Source of the DNA: Nostocoides_A vanveenii
GTDB lineage: Bacteria; Actinomycetota; Actinomycetes; Actinomycetales; Dermatophilaceae
NCBI RefSeq assembly: GCF_039531165.1
Contig: NZ_BAAAPN010000056.1
Coordinates: forward strand, 39,695-103,694
Direction: 5' to 3'
DNA length: 64,000 nt
Positions 9,524 to 16,796 of this stretch are shown here, one piece after another. Both the position numbers and the translations under genes were made by a program. A model generated the notes under the pieces. The model was not told the DNA's origin. It did not search any database and saw only the letters and a program-made list of their open reading frames with translations. Each line of letters begins with the position of its first letter. Positions within the stretch are counted from its first letter, which is position 1.

Positions 9524-9554
9524 TTGTACTGCCCCCCGGGGTCGTGACTAGCCT
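9524..9554 (+). promoter_or_regulatory. Candidate promoter of the secreted protein at 9602
   Basis: TTGTAC at 9524 and TAGCCT at 9549-9554, 19 bases apart, resemble -35 and -10 boxes. They sit in the 140-base gap after smc, about 50 bases before the next start. The spacer is slightly long and this is read by eye only. Confidence 0.35.
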
Positions 9555-9601
9555 CGGTGCCCGAGCCCCAGCACTGGGCTGGGGTGAGAGAGGGGAATCT
9601 C

Positions 9602-10048
9602 ATGAACACGTTCAAGCGCGCCGCCATCGGTGTCGCCGCGGCCGGCATGCTCGCTGCCGGGCTGCCCACCGCCGCCAACGCGGCTCCGGCGGGGGCTCAG
9701 GCTCCGGCGACCTGCTACGGCAAGGCCAACAAGCCGTTCATCGTCGGCGGCGTCGGCAGCACCGCCAAGGGCGCGGGCGTCATCTACTGCGCCGGTGGTA
9801 CCGTCTTGATCCGCGGCTCGGTCACCCTGCAGAAGCAGGTCAACGGCATCTGGCGCAACCAGGGCTACCCGACCGTCAAGACCGCCTACGTCGGCTACCG
9901 CAACGTCCAGTTCCCGGACACCAACCCGGCCTCGCCGGGCGTCTGGCGGACGGCCGCCACCTTCACCATCGTCTCGAACGGCCAGACCCGCACGTTCTTC
10001 AGTGCCCAGGTGCGCTTCGTGCCGGCACGCCACGGCATCACCGTCTGA
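9602..10048 (+). CDS. Small secreted protein of unknown function
   Basis: 148 residues. The first 28 form a clear Sec signal peptide: KR, a hydrophobic stretch AAIGVAAAGMLAAGLP, and an ANAA cleavage site. The mature part of about 120 residues has two cysteines (ATCYGKA and IYCAGG), one possible disulfide, and a strand-rich look with repeated VTLQ, TVKTAYVGYR and ATFTIV segments. I do not recognise the family. The start is well supported: GAGAGGGG lies six bases before ATG 9602, and a terminator follows the stop. It appears monocistronic between smc and ftsY. Confidence 0.75.
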   Translation: MNTFKRAAIGVAAAGMLAAGLPTAANAAPAGAQAPATCYGKANKPFIVGGVGSTAKGAGVIYCAGGTVLIRGSVTLQKQVNGIWRNQGYPTVKTAYVGYRNVQFPDTNPASPGVWRTAATFTIVSNGQTRTFFSAQVRFVPARHGITV

Positions 10049-10066
10049 CCTATCGCGTCGCGAACG

Positions 10067-10098
10067 GGCCCGTCCGGCACTCGCCGGGCGGGCCTTTT
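10067..10098 (+). terminator. Rho-independent-type terminator after the secreted protein
   Basis: GGCCCGTCCGGC (10067-10078) pairs with GCCGGGCGGGCC (10083-10094) with one non-Watson-Crick position and a four-base loop, followed by TTTT. It starts 19 bases after the stop codon at 10048. Confidence 0.8.
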
Positions 10099-10234
10099 CG
10101 CGTCCGGCGGGTGGCCGACGCCGGGAAGGAGGGGTGGCCGGACGGCATACGTCGTCGGTCCTCTGTGATGCGGACGCGCCCGGCAGGCGACGATGCCGCG
10201 GCGCCGGCGACGCGTGTCGATTTGGGCCGCCCAT

Positions 10235-10501
10235 ATGCCGTTTGAGACCCTTGACATCATGCTGATCGTCCTGATCCCGGTCCTGATCGCCGTCCTGGTC
10301 TCCCTTCTCGTGCTTGCACTCGTTGTCGTGCCGGCGCGCCGCGAGGGGCGCATCGTGCTCACTCCGCGGGGCGAAGAGGTCGCTCAGAAGGTGAAGGCAG
10401 GGACCGACGCGGCTGCCGCGCGCACCGGCGAAGTGGTTGCCAGCGCGGCCGCCAGGATCCGATCCAGCGACACCAAGGCCACCGGCGAGACCAAGGCCTG
10501 A
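10235..10501 (+). CDS. Small single-pass membrane protein
   Basis: About 88 residues from ATG 10235; ATG 10259 (MLIVLIPV) or ATG 10193 are alternative starts. One strongly hydrophobic segment, IMLIVLIPVLIAVLVSLLVL, is followed by RREGR and a soluble Ala/Thr/Lys tail. I do not recognise the family. It lies 60 bases before ftsY on the same strand, which hints at a membrane or export link, but this is position only. Confidence 0.55.
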   Translation: MPFETLDIMLIVLIPVLIAVLVSLLVLALVVVPARREGRIVLTPRGEEVAQKVKAGTDAAAARTGEVVASAAARIRSSDTKATGETKA

Positions 10502-10561
10502 CCCGCACCTCGCCGGCTGCCGAGCGGATCGCTGGCCAGACGACCATGAAAAGGTGAACGC

Positions 10562-11764
10562 GTGATCGATCAGTTGTGGGAATGGCTCGTCATCGCGGGC
10601 GCCCTCGCCGTCGTCCTCGTCGGCCTGGTGGTCGGGTTCCTGCGCCCGGGCCGGCGCGGCCGCACCCCGACCCTTCCGCCGACGTCCACACCTCCTCCGA
10701 CCCAGCCCATTCCGGCGCAGCCGACCCCCGCGGATCCTGGGGGCGGCGTGGATACGCTGCCCCCGCGCGGCACGCCTCCAGAGACCGACGAGAGCGATGT
10801 CCTGCTCGAGGAGCCGGTCACCCCGACCCTCGAACGCCCGGAAACGGCCGTCGGCCGCCTCCAGCGCCTGCGGGCGCGGCTGGCGCGGTCCAACACCGCC
10901 CTCGGCAAGGGCCTGCTCGCCCTTCTCACCAGAGGCGGCCTGGACGACGCGGCCTGGGAAGAGGTCGAGGACACCCTGCTCGCCGCCGACCTGGGCATCG
11001 ACGCGACCAATGAACTCGTCGAGCAACTACGCACCGAGGTCAAGGTGCACGGCACCTCGGACGAGGCGACCGTGCGCGGCTGGTTGCGCACCGACCTGCT
11101 GCGCCTCGTCGACCCCGGTATGAATCGCGCGCTCGCCTCTGCCCGCGTCGACGGCCGGCCCGCGGTCGTCCTGGTCGTCGGCGTCAATGGCACCGGGAAG
11201 ACCACCACCGTCGGCAAGCTCGCCCGCGTGCTGGTCGCCGAGGACAAGGACGTGCTGCTCGGTGCGGCCGACACCTTCCGGGCTGCCGCCGCCGACCAGC
11301 TCGAGACCTGGGGGGCGCGCGTGGGCGTGCCCACGGTCCGCTCGCACAAGGACGGCGCCGACCCCGCGGCCGTCGCCTTCGACGCGGTCAAGGCCGGCAT
11401 CGAACTCGAAGCCGATGTCGTCCTGCTCGACACCGCCGGTCGCCTGCACAACAAGGCCAACCTGATGGACGAGCTCGGCAAGATCAAGCGGGTCGTCGAG
11501 AAGCAGTCACCGATCGATGAGGTCCTGCTCGTCCTGGACGCCACGACCGGCCAGAACGGCCTGCGCCAGGCGGAGGTCTTTGCCCAGGTCGTGGGCATCA
11601 CCGGCATCGTGCTGACCAAGCTCGACGGAACCGCCAAGGGCGGCATCGTCGTCGCCGTCCAGCGCAAGCTCGGGGTTCCGGTCAAGCTGGTCGGGCTGGG
11701 GGAGGGCCCGGACGACCTGGCGCCCTTCGACCCCGAGGCCTTCGTCGACGCGATCCTGGCCTGA
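10562..11764 (+). CDS. ftsY: Signal recognition particle receptor FtsY
   Basis: A 400-residue SRP GTPase that docks ribosome-SRP complexes at the membrane. It starts (GTG) with one hydrophobic anchor, LVIAGALAVVLVGLVVGFL, then a Pro/Thr-rich linker to about residue 90. The N domain follows, then the G domain with Walker A GVNGTGKTTTVGKL near residue 206, DTFRAAAADQLE, DTAGRLHNK, TKLDGTAKGG and the C-terminal GLGEGPDDLAPFDPEAF. All nucleotide-binding motifs are intact. AAGGTG lies about five bases upstream. Its partner ffh is 7.5 kb downstream. Confidence 0.97.
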   Translation: MIDQLWEWLVIAGALAVVLVGLVVGFLRPGRRGRTPTLPPTSTPPPTQPIPAQPTPADPGGGVDTLPPRGTPPETDESDVLLEEPVTPTLERPETAVGRLQRLRARLARSNTALGKGLLALLTRGGLDDAAWEEVEDTLLAADLGIDATNELVEQLRTEVKVHGTSDEATVRGWLRTDLLRLVDPGMNRALASARVDGRPAVVLVVGVNGTGKTTTVGKLARVLVAEDKDVLLGAADTFRAAAADQLETWGARVGVPTVRSHKDGADPAAVAFDAVKAGIELEADVVLLDTAGRLHNKANLMDELGKIKRVVEKQSPIDEVLLVLDATTGQNGLRQAEVFAQVVGITGIVLTKLDGTAKGGIVVAVQRKLGVPVKLVGLGEGPDDLAPFDPEAFVDAILA

Positions 11765-11849
11765 GCCTGCCCGACCCGCCCCCGCGCGCCTGCGGGGCGC
11801 CTGGTCGGACCCAACTGCCATACTGCGCGGGACATTGGGGGAGCACGCT

Positions 11850-12383
11850 GTGGAGAAGTCGGGTAGGTCGCTCAGACAGGCCCCGCCGCGGGGGCGGGTG
11901 AGTCGGACCCCGCCGATGGCACCGACGGCCAAGACCCAGCGGCTGCGGCCGGCGGCGAAGGCCTGGCGGGCCGCCGCGGTGGTCGCGATGACCGTCCTCT
12001 TCCTGGGCGGGACCACCGTCGGTGACGATGACTGGTGGCCGTTCTCACCGTGGCGGATGTTCTCCACATCCACCTCGCCCAATGGTGCGGTCCGCTCGAC
12101 CTTTATCCAGGTGCGCACCGCCAATGCGCCCGAGATGTGGGCGCAGGCGCCGATCAACCCCGACAGTGTCGGCCTCAACCGCGCCGAGGTGGAGGGCAAT
12201 CTCGACCGGATCGCGCGCGACCCGGCCATGCTCGGCACGCTCGCGGCGAGCCACGCGAAGCTGCGCCCGCACGAGGCGGCGTGGATCGGCATACGGGTGC
12301 TGATCCGCAACTATGCGCTCAAGGGCGGCGGCCCGACCGGCGAGTACCGCGACGACCTCGTCGCCGAATGGGCGGCGCCATGA
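11850..12383 (+). CDS. Membrane-anchored protein of unknown function
   Basis: 177 residues from GTG 11850, chosen because GGGGGAG lies six bases upstream; TTG 11835 is an alternative. After a basic N-terminus there is one hydrophobic segment, AWRAAAVVAMTVLFLGGTTV, then an external or internal domain starting DDDWWPFSPWRMFS. I do not recognise a family. Its stop overlaps the start of the next gene (ATGA), so the two are translationally coupled. Together they look like a membrane pair; small partner proteins next to HTTM-type proteins are known in actinobacteria, but this is inference. Confidence 0.65.
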   Translation: MEKSGRSLRQAPPRGRVSRTPPMAPTAKTQRLRPAAKAWRAAAVVAMTVLFLGGTTVGDDDWWPFSPWRMFSTSTSPNGAVRSTFIQVRTANAPEMWAQAPINPDSVGLNRAEVEGNLDRIARDPAMLGTLAASHAKLRPHEAAWIGIRVLIRNYALKGGGPTGEYRDDLVAEWAAP

Positions 12384-13300
12384 CGCGCTGGCTCTTCACC
12401 GCGATGCCGCTCGGTCGGCTGGCGATCTTCCGCACACTCGTCTATCTCTATGTCGTCATCGACGTGCTCTGGCTGCAGACCAGCGGCTGGTATCACGGCT
12501 ATGCCGACCCGATCTGGTACGAACCCTTGCGGTTGGGGCAGCTTCTCCATCTGCCGGCGGCGACCGTCGTGCTCGTCCAGACGCTCAAATGGGGGTCGGT
12601 CGCCGCGGCGCTCGTCGCCGCGACTGGCCGCCTTCCGCGCCTGGCCGGCACCGTCGTGGCGGTGTGCTGGATCTGGTACATGTACGTCGCCTACGCCTAT
12701 GGCAAGGTCGACCACGACCGCGGGGACTTCGTCGTCGCGCTGCTCCTTCTGCCGACGGTCGGCAGCGCCTATTGGCGCGATCGGCGCCTGAGCGAGGCGG
12801 CCGGCTTCGTGCTGCGGGCCGCGCAGCTTGCGGCGATTGCCACCTACTTCCTCTCGGCCTGGGCGAAGGTGCGCTTCGGGGGCTGGGAGTGGGTCAACTC
12901 CGCAACCATGGCCCGCGCGGTGGTGCGCCGCGGGACGCCGTGGGTGAAGTGGCTGCTCGACGTCCCCGAGTTGCTGCACCTGACGCAATGGGGGTTGTTC
13001 GTCGCCGAGATGAGCTCGCCGCTGATCTTTGTCGTCCCGGAGAAGTGGCGTCGCCGCATGGTGATGGGCTGGTTCGCCTTTCACGCCGTGACCTATGCCT
13101 CGATCACCATCGCCTTCTGGCCGCACCTGGTGATGATGCTCGCCTTCCTGCCCCTAGAGACGTATGCCGATCGCTTCCGTTCCTGGTGGCTGACCCGCCG
13201 CTCCGGTCGGGTCGGCGTCGTCGCGGGCGAGGTGGCAGCCGGCGAGGCGGCAGCGGGCGAACGAATGCCCGAGGCAGCAGCGGACGGGGGCGTACGGTGA
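12380..13300 (+). CDS. Polytopic membrane protein, possibly HTTM-domain type
   Basis: 306 residues starting at the ATG that overlaps the previous stop. About six to eight hydrophobic segments are visible, for example LVYLYVVIDVLWL, TVVAVCWIWYMYVAYAYG and WFAFHAVTYASITIAFWPHL. The phrases FLSAWAKVRFGGWEWVNSA and GWFAFHAVT resemble HTTM (vitamin-K-dependent carboxylase-like transmembrane) proteins, whose bacterial roles are mostly unknown. The last 40 residues are a low-complexity Ala/Gly/Glu tail. I rate the HTTM call as tentative; a multi-pass membrane protein is certain. Confidence 0.6.
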   Translation: MTRWLFTAMPLGRLAIFRTLVYLYVVIDVLWLQTSGWYHGYADPIWYEPLRLGQLLHLPAATVVLVQTLKWGSVAAALVAATGRLPRLAGTVVAVCWIWYMYVAYAYGKVDHDRGDFVVALLLLPTVGSAYWRDRRLSEAAGFVLRAAQLAAIATYFLSAWAKVRFGGWEWVNSATMARAVVRRGTPWVKWLLDVPELLHLTQWGLFVAEMSSPLIFVVPEKWRRRMVMGWFAFHAVTYASITIAFWPHLVMMLAFLPLETYADRFRSWWLTRRSGRVGVVAGEVAAGEAAAGERMPEAAADGGVR

Positions 13301-13305
13301 GCCGC

Positions 13306-14097
13306 ATGCTGCCTCCATCCGGTGAGCCCAGAGGGGCGGACCCCGGCTTGCAGAACTCCGGGCGGAGGTGCAGGTCTGTCTCGATGCGGTCAGCGCCGAG
13401 GTCCAGGCGGCCTTTGAGGACGACCTGCTCGGGTCTGGCTGATCGGCAGCGCGGCGCAAGGGGCCTATGAGCCGGGGACCAGTGACCTCGATGTCCTGGC
13501 CGTCACGGGTTCCCGGCACCCGGAATCGTTGCGCCGAACACGCGGCGAACGGGTCCGTCACCCGGCGCTCGAGTGCCTAGCCGTGGGGCTGGAGTTCGTC
13601 GTCTATGCGCGGCCCGACGTGGTCGATCTCGCCGACCCGGTCCGCTTCGCGCTCAATGTCAACGGCGGGCGGAGCCGGGATGACCTGCTGGCCCTCGGCC
13701 CGGACGACGGCCCCGGGTGGTGGGCCGTGCTCGATCTGCCGCGGCGCGCGTGGTCGGTGTCCCGCTGCACGGACCGGCGCCGGACGTGGTGATCCTCCCC
13801 GTCCCCGCTGCCCGGCTGCGAGCGGCCGTGGCCGAGTCGCAGGCGTGGCACGACCGCGACGACGACATCTCGACCAATCGCGCCCTCAATATCGCCCGCC
13901 TGATCGTTCTGCTCACCGACGGGCGCTGGCTGTCCAAATCCGCCGGCGCAACGGCTCTCGCCGATGCCGCGCCCGACCTGGCGCCGACCCTGAACGCGGC
14001 GCGCGCGGCGCGGGCCACCGGCGCGCCGCTGGACCCAAACCTGGCCGCGCCCCTCAGCGCCCGGCTCGCCGTCCTGCTGCGCGAGTCCGCGAGCTGA
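13306..14097 (+). pseudogene. Broken nucleotidyltransferase (aminoglycoside adenylyltransferase-like)
   Basis: Pieces of one protein are spread over three frames. LAELRAEVQVCLDAVSAEV starts near 13347. Then WLIGSAAQGAYEPGTSDLDV near 13434-13493 carries the GS and DxD motifs of the Pol-beta nucleotidyltransferase fold. Finally VVGVPLHGPAPDVVILPV leads to a C-terminal helical region with ALNIARLIVLLTDGRW near 13884. Frameshifts lie near 13350, 13432 and 13745, each in or next to G/C runs. The order fits ANT(3'')-type or DUF4111 proteins. It could be true decay or residual assembly error; the uninterrupted neighbours make decay somewhat more likely. Confidence 0.6.
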
Positions 14098-14274
14098 TGC
14101 CCGGCCGGGGGCGCGCGGCTCCTCGGGGCGGCTGGCGGATCTGATCGACGACCCGGGCCGCTCTTTCGTCGGCGCCGGGCAATTGCCAGGCCCACGAACG
14201 CAAAGGCGGCCCCAGTGCGCGGCGTCTGTGGAACCGGGCGTTAGGCGGCGTTCAGCCCGCCTCGCGGTCGGCGC

Positions 14275-14676
14275 TCAGCTCGCCTTGCGCTGAGCAGCGG
14301 GGAGCGAGCACGCCGGGGTCCCACCCGGCAGGCGATGCCGGTTGGCGGCCACCCACCGATAGACCACTGCGGCCACCTGGTTGATCCCGGGCAGCAGCAG
14401 CACCGCTCCGAACGGCCGCCACCACACGTGGCCGCGCAAGAGGACCTTTGCGACGGCGTCCTGGGCCGCGTATTGCATGCCATTGGGCAGCACCCACTGC
14501 AAGGCCTCCTCGCACTGCTGGGGCGTTAGGCCCAGCGTCGTGAGGTCCAGGCGCTGCCAGGGCGCGACGACGAAGTCGCTCTCGGACGCGCGGACATACC
14601 GCTCCACGACGCCCGCAAGCGTGGTGCACATGCCGCAGTCACCGTCGAAGACCAGGGTGGGAACGCGCGTGCTCAT
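14275..14676 (-). CDS. DCC-family thiol-disulfide oxidoreductase-like protein (DUF393)
   Basis: 133 residues from ATG 14676. The N-terminus TLVFDGDCGMCTTLAG holds the DxxCxxC motif that names the DCC family, a predicted thioredoxin-like group of unproven substrate. Length is normal for the family. The rest contains FVVAPWQRLDL and GHVWWRPFGAVLLLPG, also family-like. It lies on the minus strand, divergent from amt; 177 bases without a gene separate it from the broken nucleotidyltransferase. Confidence 0.85.
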   Translation of the reverse strand: MSTRVPTLVFDGDCGMCTTLAGVVERYVRASESDFVVAPWQRLDLTTLGLTPQQCEEALQWVLPNGMQYAAQDAVAKVLLRGHVWWRPFGAVLLLPGINQVAAVVYRWVAANRHRLPGGTPACSLPAAQRKAS

Positions 14677-14841
14677 CCCGCCATTCTCCCACCTGCCGCC
14701 GGCGCGCCAGCCCGCCCGCCCGCCCGAGCCCGCCCGTGGCCGCCGGCCCGCCCGGCGCTGCGCCCCGGCGCAGGGTTCACTGGCCCACGTCGGCCGCGAC
14801 TGCACGGTGTGCGTCTCGACATCCGAGAAATCACCCTCGCG

Positions 14842-14888
14842 GTTACCGGACGCTAACGCGCCACGCCATCCGGCAACATCGCCGTAAC
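14842..14888 (+). promoter_or_regulatory. Candidate GlnR-type nitrogen-control boxes upstream of amt
   Basis: Two sites fit the actinobacterial GlnR pattern of two AC-containing half-sites six bases apart: GTTAC-CGGACG-CTAAC at 14842-14857 and GCAAC-ATCGCC-GTAAC at 14873-14888. They lie 46 to 92 bases before the amt start. Position and nitrogen context support the idea; the 31-base phase between boxes is not the classic one, so this stays tentative. Confidence 0.4.
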
Positions 14889-14933
14889 ACGACGCGCAAC
14901 AGCCGGAAATCGCGCGCGCCCAAGCTAGGCCGC

Positions 14934-16331
14934 ATGACAACACTCGTCACCCTCGCGGCTGCCGATGAGCCGACGATCGACTATGCGTCGACCGCCTTCC
15001 TCATCCTGTGCGCCTCACTGGTCCTCCTGATGACGACGCCCGCGCTCGCGCTCTTCTACGGCGGCATGACGCGGGCGAAGTCAGTCCTCAACATGATGAT
15101 GATGTCCTTCGGGGCGATGGGCGTCGTCGGCATCATCTACGTCGTTTACGGCTACTCGATGTCCTTCGGCCCGACCAATCTCGCCGGCATCATCGCCAAT
15201 CCCTTCGACAAGTTCGGGCTCAAGGACACCGCGGGCCTGGTCAATCCCTTCGGCTACGACGGCTACGGCAATATCCCCGAGCTCGCCTTCGTCGGTTTCC
15301 AGCTCACCTTCGCGGTGATCACCGTCGCCCTGATCAGCGGCGCCATCGCCGACCGCGTGAGGTTCTCCACCTGGCTGGTGTTCTCCGGCCTGTGGGTCAC
15401 CTTGTGCTACTTCCCGATTGCTCACATGGTGTGGGGCGGCGGCCTGCTTTCGGGCTCGGCCGACGGCCTGTCGGCGAAGATCTTCGGGGTCACCGACGAG
15501 GTCGCCAACATCGTGCCCATCGACTTTGCCGGTGGCACGGTCGTGCACATCAACGCCGGTATGGCCGGCCTCGTCCTCGCCCTGATCACCGGCAAGCGCC
15601 TCGGCTTCGGCAAGGAAGCACTCCGCCCGCACAATGTCCCGCTCGTGATGATCGGCGCCGGCCTGCTGTGGTTCGGCTGGTTCGGCTTCAACGCCGGCTC
15701 GGAGCTCGCGCCCGACGGCACGGCCGCCCTGGTCTGGATCAACACCACCGTCGCCACCTGCGCCGCGATGCTCGGCTGGCTGCTGCTGGAGAAGCTGCGT
15801 GACGGACACGCCACCTCGATCGGCGCCGCGTCCGGTGTCGTCGCCGGCCTGGTCGCCATCACCCCGGCCTGTGGCGCCCTCTCGCCGCTCGGCTCGATCG
15901 CCCTCGGCCTGGTCGCCGGCATGCTCTCGGCCTATGCCGTCGGCCTGAAGTTCAAGTTCGGCTTCGATGACTCCCTCGACGTCGTCGGTGTCCACTTGGT
16001 CGCCGGCCTTTGGGGCACCATCGGCGCCGGCCTGCTCTCGACCACCACCGGCCTGCTCTACGGTCACGGGGTCAAGCAGACCGTCATCCAGATCCTCATC
16101 GCGCTGATCTCGGTCGCCATCTCCGGCGTCGTCACCGCGATCATCGGTTACGCGCTCAAGTCCACCATGGGCTGGCGGATCACCGAGGACGCCGAGTCCG
16201 CGGGCATCGACCAGAGTGAGCACGCCGAGACCGCCTATGACCTCAGCCCCCGCGGCGGCCGCCTGGCCGGCGCCCTGGGCGCGGTCGGCGTCACGCGCGA
16301 GGCCCCCGTCACCGAAGGAGCGAACGCATGA
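14934..16331 (+). CDS. amt: Ammonium transporter
   Basis: A 465-residue member of the Amt/MEP family, a trimeric channel for ammonium with eleven membrane helices. Family marks are FYGGMTRAKSVLNMMMMSFG near the N-terminus, FAGGTVVHINAGMAGL with the first pore His, and GVHLVAGLWG with the second. The conserved Trp/Phe-rich WFGWFGFNAGSELAPDG loop is present. ATG 14934 gives a normal length; the open frame extends upstream without similarity. Its stop overlaps the glnB start (ATGA), the classic amt-glnB/glnK coupling in which the PII protein plugs the channel when nitrogen is plentiful. Confidence 0.96.
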   Translation: MTTLVTLAAADEPTIDYASTAFLILCASLVLLMTTPALALFYGGMTRAKSVLNMMMMSFGAMGVVGIIYVVYGYSMSFGPTNLAGIIANPFDKFGLKDTAGLVNPFGYDGYGNIPELAFVGFQLTFAVITVALISGAIADRVRFSTWLVFSGLWVTLCYFPIAHMVWGGGLLSGSADGLSAKIFGVTDEVANIVPIDFAGGTVVHINAGMAGLVLALITGKRLGFGKEALRPHNVPLVMIGAGLLWFGWFGFNAGSELAPDGTAALVWINTTVATCAAMLGWLLLEKLRDGHATSIGAASGVVAGLVAITPACGALSPLGSIALGLVAGMLSAYAVGLKFKFGFDDSLDVVGVHLVAGLWGTIGAGLLSTTTGLLYGHGVKQTVIQILIALISVAISGVVTAIIGYALKSTMGWRITEDAESAGIDQSEHAETAYDLSPRGGRLAGALGAVGVTREAPVTEGANA

Positions 16332-16666
16332 AGCTCGTCACTGCCATCATCAAGCCCCACCAGCTCGAGACCGTCAAGTCAGCCTTGGAGGCCTACGGCA
16401 TCTCCGGGATGACGATCAGCGAGGCCAGCGGCTATGGCCGCCAGCGCGGGCACTCCGAGGTCTATCGCGGCGCGGAATACACCGTCGATTTCGTCCCGAA
16501 GATCCGCGTCGAGGTCCTGCTCGACGACATCGACGCCGGCGCCGTGGTCGACATCATTGTCAAGGCCGCTTCCACCGGACGCATCGGCGACGGCAAGGTC
16601 TGGGTCATCCCCGTCGAGGACATCGCCCGCGTCCGCACCGGCGAGCGCGGCTCCGACGCCATCTGA
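16328..16666 (+). CDS. glnB: Nitrogen regulatory protein P-II
   Basis: A 112-residue trimeric PII signal protein that binds ATP/ADP and 2-oxoglutarate and controls Amt. The T-loop GHSEVYRGAEYTVDF holds Tyr51 (in AEY), the residue adenylylated in actinobacteria or uridylylated in proteobacteria by GlnD. The B-loop TGRIGDGKVWV and C-terminal RVRTGERGSDAI are intact. It overlaps amt by four bases and is followed by glnD. In actinobacteria this paralogue is usually called GlnK; the sequence alone does not separate the names. Confidence 0.96.
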   Translation: MKLVTAIIKPHQLETVKSALEAYGISGMTISEASGYGRQRGHSEVYRGAEYTVDFVPKIRVEVLLDDIDAGAVVDIIVKAASTGRIGDGKVWVIPVEDIARVRTGERGSDAI

Positions 16667-16703
16667 GCCGACAACAACCCACCGTCACAACAGCGACGCG
16701 CCC

Positions 16704-16759
16704 GTATGCCGCGCGGCCCGGGACCCGGAGATATCTCCCCTCCCAGCCGCGCGGCATAC
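16704..16759 (+). terminator. Hairpin built from two inverted GTATGCC motifs between glnB and glnD
   Basis: GTATGCCGCGCGGC (16704-16717) pairs perfectly with GCCGCGCGGCATAC (16746-16759), a 14-base-pair stem. The 28-base loop itself contains GGAGATATCTCC, a 12-base palindrome. No T-tract follows. It lies 38 bases after the glnB stop and ends 37 bases before the glnD start, so it may attenuate rather than end transcription. Both arms are copies of the window-wide repeated motif. Confidence 0.6.
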
Positions 16760-16796
16760 CTGGTGTCACGCCGAACGCACGCGACGAAGAGGAGCC

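Noticed and set aside
15081..16223. 380-codon minus-strand frame opposite amt
   Set aside because: Asp/Gly/Arg-rich shadow of membrane-helix codons.
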